Below, in pieces: positions 34,685 through 46,165 of a DNA stretch of 64,000 nt. Made by a program: the position numbers and the translations under genes. Source of the DNA: Anastatus disparis (lineage: Eukaryota; Arthropoda; Insecta; Hymenoptera; Eupelmidae); assembly GCA_017163975.1 (NCBI GenBank), contig JAFFSR010000352.1:248001-312000 (forward strand), read 5' to 3'. A model generated the notes under the pieces. That model saw nothing but the letters and a program-made list of their open reading frames with translations. It ran no database searches and was not told where the DNA came from. Each line of letters starts with the position of its first letter. The first letter of the stretch is position 1.

Positions 34685-36689
34685 ATCCCTGGTAGAAAAT
34701 GAAACGCTTTTTCTACCATTTTATGGCCATTTCTTTAAAGTGAAGAGCAGAAAATGGGAATGTTTTATGGCCATTATTTGAACTAATATGAAACGTTTTT
34801 TTCAACCTTCATAGTGCTAAAAAATGCTAATAAAATGTTGAGTCTGATCCACTATTATTTGAATATAGATAGTTATCAGTAGAGTCTATCAAATTGTGCT
34901 CTAATTGATTACTATTAAGAATCATATGAGGTTTTTTCTTGAAAGTTATCATTAATCATTAATAGAATCACTTTTGTTAATATAATTGCGCGTATATTTT
35001 GAGTTGTGATCGGATTGTTAGAGGTTATTTTTAAACGATTAATAAAATTTTCCATTTATTATTTTAAAAAACGATATTTTTATACTCGTTTCGTACTGCG
35101 TTTCATATTTTTATTTTAATAAAATTTAATATTATTTTTATTTTTATAAATTCCAATAAAAATAAACATTGACGAAGGAATGTGAATAAATACTAATCTA
35201 TATTTTCTCGCCACGTGGCAAAAGTGAGGTTATGATTTTACCTATGATCTGAAAAATTAAGGACTCATTACTAAAAAGTTATACACGGAAAAAGGTAAAT
35301 ACCATTAAAATCAATACTACACGTAGTATGTATTATTTCTGTGATAAAGTATTGAAAAAAAATGTAATAGTATAATTTTAATCAATACTATACTTCAAAT
35401 TTTAACTACTAATGCTGGCATAACTATATTACGAACTGAGTGCATGAATTTCCGCTACGTAGTACCTATTTTTTCGGTACTAGGACTGATATTTCACCTA
35501 TCCGATCCAGGGGTAAAATTTTGCAGAGAATATAATTGCTATATATAGAACTGATTTTCCCATACTAGAATTAAAAATTGATGATTCTAAAATCATTTTT
35601 ATAATATACAACCCTTTTAAATTACTAATAATTAATTTTCAACTTAACAGGATGTCAGAGCTGTTAGAATCGATTTTTGCTTTTTTTATTTTGTTGACAT
35701 CTTTTTAAATTCATTAATCAAACAAATATTCTAACTTATCCGCACTATAGCTATGTTAGTACAATCATTTTTGTTAAAATAAAAAGTCATTTGAATTTAT
35801 TTCTTTTATAAACTTAGATTGAAAGTTAGATCAAGCTTGACAAACCTAACCTCGAAATACTATACATCGTAAGTTTGTATATAACTTTTTATGTATAGCA
35901 TCTCGGTGGATTTCATGAGTTGTCCGCACTCAAGCTTAATCTTACAAATTTCTTTATTGTAGCAAAAAAAATTCATCTGCTTTTTCCCGTTTATAATAAT
36001 CAACTCAAGTTTAAAATTAATAATTAGTAGTTTGAAATTTTTACATATTATATGATCGATATTATATTTATTGATTGCTAAAAATTTATTTACAATTTAA
36101 TGGTTTTTACATTATGATAAATTAGCTGTATTGAAGTTTCATATTCGACAGCGCCGCAGTAAATATTGTATAGGTACTATGTTAGTAAAAGATAATGTAG
36201 TCCCGTAGTACGGAAAAATTCGGTACTATACCACACAATTCTTGGGACGAGTCGCGTTAAAAATGTACTTACATAGGTCGTTTTAAAATATATACTGAGT
36301 ATCAATTAAAAAACGACTAGTAATATTCTTTCTAGTACTGACTCAAATTAGTACATTCTTTTCAGGTATTTTCCTTTTTCCGTGTATAACTAGTCAAAAA
36401 AAGTTGTCCACAGTTTACCTAATTTTTAGATAGCTGTTACTGATTTTTTCTCTCCGTTTACTTAAAATGCGTATTTTTTTGGCTAAATACAAAAATTTTG
36501 AACAACATTTTTATATTAGCATTTTTTGCCTGTAAGATGCTAACCAATACACCAAAAAATTTTAGCTCTGCAGATTCAACAAAAAATTGCCATTTATTCG
36601 CCAATATTGACATTACAAAATATTACTATTGATAATGGTCATAAATTGTTGTTTACACCATTTTTAATGTTCAAATTTCTACCAGGGAT
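34685..36689. mobile_element. 2-kb TIR element (ATCCCTGGTAGAAA ends), containing a nested element
   Basis: The ends ATCCCTGGTAGAAA and TTTCTACCAGGGAT are exact inverted repeats. Subterminal ATTTTATGGCCAT blocks repeat at the left. The element at 35278-36390 lies inside it. No transposase ORF remains. Confidence 0.7.
35278..36390. mobile_element. 1.1-kb TIR element (TTATACACGGAAAAAGG ends)
   Basis: The ends GTTATACACGGAAAAAGG and CCTTTTTCCGTGTATAAC are inverted repeats extending on to AAATACC/GGTATTT. Nothing coding is seen. It splits the 34685-36689 element. Confidence 0.75.
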
Positions 36690-36881
36690 GTATATTTGAT
36701 TTTAACTATAAAATTTTTATTTTTGTCAATTTTTGTTCGAATATAATACAAGATTCTGTTTTGTTGTAAGAAAGACAAATATGCAATAGTTCTCATTCTA
36801 TAAATTTGTTTTTAAGAAGATCTCACATTTTCAACCTTTTTTTAGTCATAAGTTCCGTTGAATTCGATATATAATTATTTA

Positions 36882-37439
36882 GGGGGATCAATATTTAGAA
36901 TGTTCATTTTACATTTGCGTCAAATTACGAATTTCATTTATTCGAATCATTATTTTATAATTTCGAAGTTCAAATTTAAGAAAATTCATAAAATAGAAAC
37001 GTGTAAACTACAAATGCCCAATCAAACGAAGTTAGATTATTAGAATATTATTTATTCGACGCTAAAGATGAGTCTATTATTTCGAAATTACAACTGTACT
37101 AATAAACATAAAAATAAAATAGAAATTTATTTAGTCGAAAATCACTGATTTATTTATTGCTGATGTTTTAAACTTAGTAGTTTTCGGTTAAATAAATTTC
37201 TATTTTATTATGTTTATTAGTGCAGTTGTAATTTCGAAATAGTTGACTTATTATTAATGTCGAATAAATAATATTCTAATAATCTAACTTCGGTTGATTG
37301 GGCATTTGTAGTTTACACATTTTTATTTTATGAATTTTCTTAAATTTGAACTTCGGAATTTCGGAATAATTATTCGAATAAATGAAATTCGTATTTTTGA
37401 CGCAAATTTTAGATGAACATTCTATATATTGACCCCCCC
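36882..37439. mobile_element. hAT-type foldback MITE, 558 bp, 8-bp duplication
   Basis: ATTATTTA flanks it at 36874-36881 and 37440-37447. The ends are GGGGGATCAATAT and, inverted, GGGGGGGTCAATAT. Arms of about 260 bp pair with a few mismatches. Confidence 0.8.
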
Positions 37440-37511
37440 ATTATTTATCTAATAATTTTCTAACCAGTTTATAATCAATAATGTTTTTTGAAAAAATTAT
37501 ATTTATAAATA

Positions 37512-37899
37512 TACGGCAGGCCGGAGTAAAACCTGATACCGACCGAGTAACAATTGAGTTGTTTGTTATTTACTCAAGTATTAATCGGTGTATCTTCAAA
37601 ATAAAGGTTGATCGCAATAGATATTATTATTATTATGAATATCTATGCACAAGAAAAAAAATCTACCGATTTGTTTTTGAGAAAAGTAAGGAACGCCGAA
37701 GTAAAAGATTATGTTTATAATATTTTCGCGTTCCTTACTTTTCTCAAAAACAAAGCAATAGATTTTTTTTTTCTTGTGCATAAATATTTGTAATAATAAT
37801 ATCTATTGCGCTTAACCTTCAATTTGCAGATACACCGATTAATACTTGAGTAAATAACAAAAATGCTAATTAGACAAGGACAGCGAATCCGGCCTGTTC
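37512..37899. mobile_element. TTAA-type foldback MITE, relative of 20773-21920
   Basis: Arms of about 190 bp (GTTATTTACTCAAGTATTAATCG and complement, and AAAAGTAAGGAACGC around the centre). The right end GGCCTGTTC abuts TTAA at 37900-37903. The left end is diverged and no TTAA is evident. ORFs on both strands across the palindrome are artefacts. Confidence 0.8.
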
Positions 37900-38039
37900 T
37901 TAAGGATCATATATGAAAAAATAATAAAAAACTTGTCTATGATTTAGTGTTTTAACACTTTTTGTGAACAAGATTTTTTGTGTGATTTCTTAAAAACTGT
38001 TAAATCAATTATTTCCCATATGGAAATAATTCATGTGAA

Positions 38040-38640
38040 AAACTTCAAATAATAGTAAATAATTGTAAATAACTGTTAAAAATGTCAGAATTGAGACATA
38101 AATAATAATTATTTACAGTTATTTACTATTATTTACTATTAATTACTATTATTTACTATTAATTACTATTATTTACTATTATTTACAGTTATTCACAGTT
38201 ATTAACTGTTATTTACAGTTATTTACAATTATTTACAATTATTTACAGTTTTTTATAATTATTTACAATTATTCATAATTATTTACAGTTATTTACATTT
38301 TCAAAAATTTTTGAATTAGTGAATAATTTAATAATTATTTACAATTATTTATAGTTATTTACAGTTATTTACAGTTTTTTACAGTTATTTACAGTTATTT
38401 ATAATTATTTACAATTATTTACAATTTCCCATAGTTTTTTACAATTATTTACAGTTATTCACATTTTTAAAAATTTTCGCCTATATATAAAATTATTGAA
38501 TAAATTCGTGAATATTTTCGAAAATGTAAATATCTGCAAATAATTGTAAAAACTATAAATAATCGTAAATAACAGTAAATAATTGTGAAAAAAGTGAATA
38601 AATGTAAATAACTGTAAATAAATATAAATAACTGTAAATA
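38040..38640. repeat. 10-bp-period repeat (ATTTACAGTT / ATTTACAATT)n
   Basis: Dozens of 10-bp units of ATTTACARTT type run first in one orientation (38100-38470) and then in the opposite one (38520-38640). Similar units extend into both inverted arms (32290-32446 and 38690-38810). Confidence 0.9.
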
Positions 38641-38665
38641 AGTGTACAGTTAATAAGTATAAATA

Positions 38666-40476
38666 AATAACTGTGAATAAGAGTAAATAACAGTAAATAA
38701 TTGTAAATAATTGTAAATAACTGTTATTTATGTCTCAATTCCCACATTTTTAACACTTTTTTGCAGTTATTTACAGTTATTTACATTTATTTACATTTAT
38801 TTACAGTTATTAACCTTTTAAGGACGGGACTGGTCGATATATCGACCACTCAAGTATCATAATATTTTTGAGTGTTTTAACATAATATTATCCTTAAAAT
38901 CACTCAAAAATATTATGATACTTAAGTGGTCGATATATCGACCAGTCCTGTCCTTAAAAGGTTAACAGTTATTTACAATTATATCCAAAAATTTTTTCCA
39001 TATGGGTTATTGTTTGTTAAATAGATAAGTTGTTAATTTATAAACAATTAATTAACGTAAATCACATATATATTTCACTCTCGTTGATAATTAAATAAGT
39101 GGATAAATGAATGAATAAATTAATAAATAAATAGCCCTCTTGACTGGAAACAATGTTAATGAAATAAAAATAGATATGAAATTTTTTTTATTCAATTTTT
39201 AGTAAATTATACTTCATGGTGACTTTAATAACGATCTGTAAAATTAAATTAGATTGTACAAATGATTTGGAATCGAAAAAATGTTAATACATTTTTTCTA
39301 AAAGTTTTTCTTTTCACAAAAATAATTAATTTTCAGGAATTTCCCTGGTTGTTGATGGAAAAATAAACTAAAGTTTATAAAAATATTAACTATTTTGATA
39401 GATTAAATATGATATTTACACTAATCACATAAGTAAAATAACCTACATATCATAATTCTTAAAATATCATATGTTATCTTTCTAACAAAAAGTATTTAAT
39501 TAACTTAGTATTAAAATTGATAATTGTTTAGTATGAAAAAAGCATTAAAAATTTTATTTTAGAATTTTAAAAATTCGAAATATCTTATAAATCCTAACTC
39601 TAGACTACATTTCTAAAGTTTTTTATATGTTATTTTGAATGGCAAATGGAATATATATTACTTGATTTGCAGCGATTTTTATTTTTCAAGCGTGTGAGTA
39701 ATAAATACACATTTATTTATTTACTATAAATATTTAATGAAATATTAAACCAATGAATATATAATAATGTATTAGTATCTCTCTCATCATTTCTATTATA
39801 ATTTACTCAATTAATTAAAAAGTAAATATGAAACATCATCGCATTCAACTATTTGAATAAGTGCGATTCTCCTTTTCTTAAATAGCTATCGTTCCCATAA
39901 GCTTTAATGGTTCCATTTCTTATATGTAGAATTAATGTATGATAGTGTTGACTAAATTCGTGTTGTTAAACTATGTCGCTTCAATCGCTTCATTTCCTAA
40001 ATAATATCGTGTAAAACCTTATCGACTCGTTGTCTTTCGAGTCCGGAACAGAGCGCGTTTGTTAATTTTGACGGATCATATTACACTTACCCCCACCGGC
40101 CACAGTTCGACGGCAGAGCTGTGCGCTGTATATACAGTGAACTGCTATGTTACCGCACCTATCTAATCTTTGTGATTCGTTAATGTAACTGTATGCGTTG
40201 CGTATTTTGGATTGTACTAATACTATATCGATAGAATCGCTTTCGTTTACGTTTATAATCATGTGCATTTTGGTTATGGAACATATAGCATTACATATAC
40301 GTTTAACTTATACTGTTGAGTTAATATCAACGCACGCATACTTCAATCGAATCCAACGAGTTAAGGGATAATGGAACGTTTGTGATTAGACTTTTATACG
40401 AATATAGTTGCGGTTTTGCGAACAATAGCGTTTGAAGGATTTACGGAACCGCTGGGACTCCGGATTTTTTTCGGTG
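38666..40476 (-). repeat. Right arm of the 9.7-kb inverted structure
   Basis: Reverse complement of the left arm apart from a MITE at 38814-38961. Differences noted include a TATA/ACA change near 39925 and a one-base C-run change near 39344. Confidence 0.9.
38814..38961. mobile_element. 148-bp palindromic MITE with TTAA duplication
   Basis: The ends are CCTTTTAAGGACGGGACTGG and its near-exact complement, with a self-complementary GTCGATATATCGAC near each tip. TTAA at 38810-38813 and 38962-38965. The other arm of the 9.7-kb structure carries the single, uninterrupted TTAA site, so insertion is directly visible. Confidence 0.95.
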
Positions 40477-40919
40477 TGGTTCAAAATATAACAAACAAAA
40501 CTAAACAATAAGTTTTATAAATTTTCAAATAGAGTGTTGGGTGCCGGCGGAATTTGAAATGATTTTCATGGATAATTGAACGTGATTGATTGCAGGGAAA
40601 TGTAGATAATATGAAAAAGATGTATTTATATTTCATAATTTTTATTCAACACTACAATATGGAATGATCGGTCTAATGTTGGAAAAGAAAAAGGAATCCG
40701 TCTAAATTAAATAAAGTAGAGATGAAATGTATTCAAAAAGTTTTTCTCCGATTTGTATTGTTCCAATGAAAAAAATTTTTTAATTATTATATTAAATTTT
40801 ATAAATAAATCTTTCTTATATTTTTAGAACAATATAAAAAATGATTTATTGAAAAAAAGATATGGATAATTAGGTAATAAATTACATAATATGTATATTA
40901 TATATGTGTAAATCACATA
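40477..40919. other. AT-rich spacer, no gene seen
   Basis: Nothing recognised apart from weak inverted similarity to 30706-30785. Confidence 0.5.
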
Positions 40920-41149
40920 CCGTAAAGGACGTAGTTCCTGATCAGGGCGTAATTTCTGATCATTATTTATTATAAATCATAATCTTTGATATTTTAGTAG
41001 GAAAAACCTTTTTTTAATTTATGAGGAAAAATAGATTGAGCGTAAGAAATGCTTCGTTTGTGTGAAAAAGAAATATACTTTCACTTTTTTACATGTAAAT
41101 ATGTGATCAGAAATACCTCTTAGGTGATCAGAAATTTCGTCCTTCACGG
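40920..41149. mobile_element. 230-bp MITE with TA flanks
   Basis: Ends CCGTAAAGGACG and CGTCCTTCACGG, with inner TGATCAGAAAT-type repeats, flanked by TA at 40918-40919 and 41150-41151. TA duplication suggests the Tc1/mariner group. Confidence 0.8.
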
Positions 41150-41349
41150 TACATGGCAAGAAGTATTGTAGTTTATTTTATGAAAATATAACATTTGAAA
41201 TATAATGCCTCATTTAAATAATCAGTTTTTTTATTTTTAAGAAAAATGTCGCATTTGTATTTTAATTGTTCGCTAAACATTCTTGAGTTGATCATAAATA
41301 ATTAAAAACGAAATTAAAAGTATTTAATATAATTTCCTATCATGCGAGA

Positions 41350-41775
41350 CCAAATTATATATAAAGATCTAATGACGAAACTCTTGCGCGTCTACGTAAT
41401 ATCATTTCCAAACGCGTCGAGTACGGAACAAATAGAAAACCATTCATGGGACACAAAGTAGCCGGTGAGCAAGACTAAGTCAGTATATCGTGCTATGAGA
41501 CTGGAGGGGGATATACGCTTGTTAATACCCAGCCCTTTGCATGAGCTATAGGACTGTGCGACGTCAATATTTTTCCCGTGTAATGTCAAAGTTATAAGTC
41601 AATAAAAAAATCAGGAAGAATTTTTAAAAAATTATAGTGCATTAGATTGATAGATTACAACGTTTTTCCTTATAATTCACCCAAACGTGAAAGCATTATT
41701 TCGATTTTTTTTTATTATAATAAAAAATATTTCACCATTTGTGACTTATGCCATTTTCATTATAATGAGAAGTTT
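41350..41775 (-). repeat. Dispersed repeat, copy 2 (inverted partner of 27328-27790)
   Basis: The reverse complement aligns with 27328-27790, including CCTCCAGTCTCATAGC, CTGACTTAGTCTTGCTC and TTTGTGTCCCATG, and the terminal GGCATAAGTCAC motif. Further GACTTATGCCA motifs occur at 41807 and 42799. Confidence 0.65.
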
Positions 41776-42481
41776 TAAAGTTATTAGTGTTCATGGACTT
41801 ATGCCATTATCATTTCTAATAATAAAAACAAAAGAATCCAATTGTTGATTTATAATCATATTTTTCATTTAAACAAATATTATTTCACAAATGTTCTTAA
41901 TAATTAACATCTATAGATTAACTATATTAAGATAACGCAATTTTACTATAACACAATAATAACACAAAAACTTTATTCTATATCAGATTCATTAGAAATT
42001 AAGGTACTATGATTATTTTCACTAGTAGTAAGATTTAAAAAGAATTATGATGTACCAGTGGAAAGAATTATAATTTTCGGGATTCCTTCGTCTTTCTCTA
42101 GTTTTTTTAGCAACTTCGTTTATTTTTAAAATCATTATTCGCTTTATTACTTTGTAATTCTGAATCACTACTTAGAATATAATCAGAGTTATTATCCAAC
42201 GACATAATTTATTTAAATACTTATGTCATTTGGAAATGCTTTAAACGTACTGCTTCATATCAAATACAACGAGTAACTGTGACTGAATTGATCACTACTA
42301 ACCGTACTATACATAGCATCTTATTTATGAATATAAACATGTTTTTGTTGTCCAGGAATGCGGAACAGCATATTTATTTCATGTGTCCTTTATTGAAGGC
42401 TATGTAATGTATACGAAAACTTAAAATTCATTTAGAACAGCTTCAAACAATTAATGTGATTTAACATTAAAATTCCATTAA

Positions 42482-42620
42482 CCTTTAGATAGCCAGAATT
42501 GGAGGTGGCATATTGCCCATAGAAAACCGGTAAAAAAGGTATCTTATTTTACTGATTGATCATAGGGAAAGTGTCAATCAGGAGGTGTGCCAATATATTC
42601 GCGTTGCGACCGTCCAAAGG
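42482..42620. mobile_element. 139-bp MITE with TTAA duplication
   Basis: Ends CCTTTAGATAGCC and (complement) CCTTTGGACGGTC, with TTAA at 42478-42481 and 42621-42624. The tips resemble those of the 38814-38961 MITE. Confidence 0.7.
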
Positions 42621-42829
42621 TTAAAATGTGACTATGCCATTTCCATAATTAACCCTTTTACATTTCTGTTAAGTGCCATTGATACAGTGCTCATAATATT
42701 AAAGAAAAAATACAAAAAAGACACTTTATTTACGAAAATAAGTTGTTTTAATGCTAAAAAAACAAAATTTATCACTAAGTAAATTTTTTTGAAAATGCGA
42801 CTTATGCCACTCTTATTTTCACCCACACA

Positions 42830-43571
42830 TTTGAAAATACACTTTGCGTTTAATATTTTTATTTTTAATGACGCTATTTGCTTTTAATAATGCACTTCGC
42901 GTTTAATAATTTCATGTATATTTATTTGATATGTGCCTTTAATATATAATATTTTATTTGACGCACTTGGCGGTTTATCAACACATTTTCAAACACAGTA
43001 TTTATTATAAGCCCTTTGAATATATTTTTATGCACTTTATACATAAATAAGTGAAGAATTATCAAATTTTCTCTGATAATCCTTTAATATATCTAATCCA
43101 ATCCTTCAATCAAAAATTTGTACCAGAAACAAGATGTTAGGTCCTGGCTTTCACCAGGACTAAATAAAATGAATGATTTAATAAATGTATATATTGAGTT
43201 GATTGATAATTTATAGATAGATTAAATAATTTAGATGTATCGAATAATTTGTATGTGTCAAATTAAATATGAAACTTAATACGTTTGATTAAGTAAATTC
43301 AATTTATTTTAAAATGTTTAAGTTAATATCAAATTAATGGAAGTTAAATAACATAAGTATAATAAGAAGATGTATGTAATCTAGTGGTGGAGAAAGCTCC
43401 ACCAATATTTGACTGAGAAGGATCGCTCTCACTATTGGACATTTATTGAAGATAATTTAATGATTTGAATATAAATATATATCATAATTTATTCTTACCT
43501 TTTAGTGCTCCTTTAAGTAGATTGGTGCTGGGTATGGGCAGACAAATGAATAGGCACGATATGTAAATATA
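42830..43571. other. AT-rich stretch with repeat motifs and two small hairpins
   Basis: CACTTTGCGTTTAATA-type motifs at 42840-42980. Hairpins GTCCTGG/CCAGGAC near 43141 and TGGTGGAG/CTCCACCA near 43385. No gene seen. Confidence 0.5.
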
Positions 43572-44500
43572 CACTCCCCTCCACATGCTTTTGCACACCC
43601 AGAGAAAAAATTGTAAGAGCTAAAACATTTTATTACTCAGCAGCTAAAAGTTGTAACTCAAAAAATCCAACGGCGTTCGAAAGAGCAGGTGAAAAGCTTT
43701 CAAAAATACTATTGTGAACTTTAAAAAACTTAAATTTAAGTCGTTTGGAAAAGTTAAAAAACAACTAAAAAAAAGCAAAAAAATTGGTCTTTTTTTAATT
43801 TGCTGCAGATTTAGATCCAATAATCGTAGCCTAAAAAAACAAACTGGGTTTAAAAGGGTATTTATTCAGCTTTGAAATGAGGGGTCAAGCATTTGTTTTT
43901 GTCATTTTTTACCAGAGCTACAGGATTTTTTGTTAAAAAACACGTTTTTTTTCAAATGCCAATATTTTGAAAAGTAAGCGAGATAGAAAAAAACTTTAGG
44001 GAAAAAAAAGTTACATTTTTACGTATAGAAAACAAACTTGCAGTTTAAAATAGAATTCAAATGAAAAAAAATTTTTCGACTTTTTTTTTATAAATTTTTT
44101 ATAATTTTTTAGTAGATTTAAAAGTTGAAAAATTTTTTTTTATTCGAATTCTATTTTAAACTGCAAGTTTGTTTTCTATACGTAAAAATGTAACTTTTTT
44201 TTCCCTAAAGTTTTTTTCTATCTCGCTTACTTTTCAAAATATTGGCATTTGAAAAAAAACGTGTTTTTTAACAAAAAATCCTGTAGCTCTAGTAAAAAAT
44301 GACAAAAACAAATGCTTGACCCCTCATTTTAAAGCTGAATAAATACCCTTTTAAACCCAGTTTGTTTTTTTAAGCTACGATTATTGGATCTAAATCTGCA
44401 GCCGTTGGATTTTTTGAGTTACGACTTTTAGCTGCTGAGTAATAAAATGTTTTAGCTCTTACAATTTTTTCTCTGGGTGCGCAAAAGCATGTGGAGGGGA

Positions 44501-44503
<3 letters not shown>
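43572..44503. mobile_element. 932-bp foldback element, mariner-like TA flanks
   Basis: The ends CACTCCCCTCCACATGCTTT and complement begin arms of about 450 bp that pair nearly throughout (centre near 44090). TA on both sides. No transposase ORF. Confidence 0.9.

Positions 44504-44541
<38 letters not shown>
44504..44541. repeat. (TA)n microsatellite between two foldback elements
   Basis: A TA run separates two TA-targeting elements. Confidence 0.9.
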
Positions 44542-44545
<4 letters not shown>

Positions 44546-45272
44546 GTGGGCCATTTTAATCTATGCACCTGAAAAACTCAGTAAGTTCGCATCCTATCAA
44601 AAAATGACCTCTATAAAAGTTGTAGGATACAAAGGGGGTCAAACAATAGTGACCTTGAATTTGACCTTCAAGCTGACCTTTAAGGTCAAATCAAGGTCAA
44701 CTTGAGTTTTTTAAATAGAAACCCCTATTTTTTACACCGGAATCGGAAAGGGCGGGAAATTTTACGTCCGAATATGCTCTCAGGTCATCTGACCTCGATG
44801 ACCTCAAAGGTCAGGTGAAGGTCATAAATACGAAATAATTGGGTAGCTGTCAACATTCTTATGTAAGGTGTTGTCGAAAAAATGAAGATCATAATTTGAG
44901 TAATTTTTAACGAGAAATTTAGTGTTGACCTTTACTTTTTCGGCAATACCCTACCTAAGATTTTTCATAGCCATCCGATTATTTCGTATTTATGACCTTC
45001 ATCTGACCTTTGAGGTCATCAAGGTCAGATGACCTGAGAGCATATTCGGACGTAAAATTTCCCGCCCTTTCCGATTCCGGTGTAAAAAATAGGGGTTTCC
45101 ATTTAAAAAACTCAAGTTGACCTTGATTTGACCTTGAAGGTCAGCTTGAAGGTCAAATTCAAGGTCACTATTGTTTGACCCCCTTTGTATCCTACAACTT
45201 TTATAGAGGTCATTTTTTGATAGGATGCGAACTTACTGAGTTTTTCAGGTGCATAGATTAAAATGGCCCACC

Positions 45273-45275
<3 letters not shown>
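44542..45275. mobile_element. 734-bp foldback element rich in TGACCTT motifs
   Basis: Ends CACAGTGGGCCATTTTAATC and (complement) CACGGTGGGCCATTTTAATC. Arms of about 350 bp pair nearly throughout around 44905. Each arm contains many AAGGTCA or TGACCT half-sites. Flanked by (TA)n. The ends resemble Tc1/mariner-derived MITEs. Confidence 0.9.

Positions 45276-45334
<59 letters not shown>
45276..45334. repeat. (TA)n microsatellite
   Basis: About 29 TA units directly after the foldback element; the ORF through it is an artefact. Confidence 0.95.
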
Positions 45335-45336
<2 letters not shown>

Positions 45337-45437
45337 TTGAGGTTTATAATTATCATTAACACTTTTAATACAATAGATTCTTATACGCGTATATATTTTA
45401 ATAATAAATATATGTATATGTAATACTAGCAATTACT

Positions 45438-45889
45438 TGTGAGCGCCCGAGTATGTACGGCCTTGAAACCGTACGATACTTGAAGATGCGCGCGCAAACA
45501 CCCAAAAAGACCAAAGTGGTTGAACATGCAAGCGCGCGTATATACGTACACGCGCTTGCATGTGTAAGTACCGCTGAGAGTACACGGTGGCCGGTGGCTC
45601 TCCCTTTCTTCTACTAAGTGAGAAGAGTGGGAGAGAAACGAGAGAGAGTCAATGCAAGCAGTGCGAAGAACCCGTGACTCTCGTCACTCTTAGATCAGCT
45701 ATTTCAGCGTAAGCGTCGTGCCTTGCTGGGAGCAACAACTCGCGCTTAGCCATCGCATTGCTCATAGCAAGGCAGGTATAATACGCGTATTAGCGTGCTT
45801 TATAATAAGCCTGAAAATTTTATATTACTGAATAAAGAGCTCATCCTTTGTGGACCCCCGAATGTTAAGACAGCTGGTTCTTCACAACA
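45438..45889 (+). mobile_element. Candidate LTR or solo LTR
   Basis: Begins TGTGAGCGCCCGAGTATG, ends CAACA, has GC-rich promoter-like sequence and AATAAAG near 45831 followed by a short tail. No second copy in the window. It is followed by repeated hairpins (45940-46165). Confidence 0.35.
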
Positions 45890-45939
45890 ACGGGCTTTTC
45901 ACCTAACATTATTACTAACCATTTATAAAATAACAAGTC

Positions 45940-46165
45940 CGCTATAGCCAAGTAAGGCGCGTTAGCTATGAACGATCTGTAACAGAATAATTTACAAAAA
46001 CATACACAAAAGAGTCCGCGTAAGCTAGGCAAGGCGAGCTAGCTTATTAACGACTCTCATTCATGGATGCATTTACAGATTGATCTTCGGATAAAATAAC
46101 TTATCAACGTGGACATTAAAAGGTGCGCGATAGCTAGGCAAGACGCGTTAGCTATTAACAAGTTG
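45940..46165 (+). repeat. Three copies of a 40-bp hairpin unit
   Basis: Units near 45950, 46014 and 46122 share GTCCGC/GTGCGC, then (A/T)AGCTAGGCAAG, GCG, TTAGCTAT and TTAAC. In each, a TAGCTA-type stem closes a short loop. Spacing is irregular (64 and 108 bp). Confidence 0.75.

Larger units (their letters stand above)
30786..40476. mobile_element. 9.7-kb element with 1.66-kb near-identical inverted arms
   Basis: Left arm 30786-32446 and right arm 38666-40476 are reverse complements with only scattered single-base differences seen. The outer ends read CACCGAAAAAAATCCGGAGT. The right arm is longer only because of a 148-bp MITE plus its 4-bp TTAA duplication (38814-38965). The interior (32447-38665) has no credible gene but holds nested elements and a 10-bp-period repeat. 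No clear target duplication. It may be a giant foldback transposon or an inverted segmental duplication. Confidence 0.85.

Noticed and set aside
37481..37793. ORFs on both strands near 37.6 kb
   Set aside because: They mirror each other because the region is a palindromic MITE.
43130..43410. Helitron 3' end, from two small hairpins near 43141 and 43385
   Set aside because: No convincing CTRR terminus at the right distance and no Helitron 5' end or Rep/helicase sequence.
45112..45432. 106-residue minus-strand ORF
   Set aside because: It is translated from a TA microsatellite and the arm of a foldback element.
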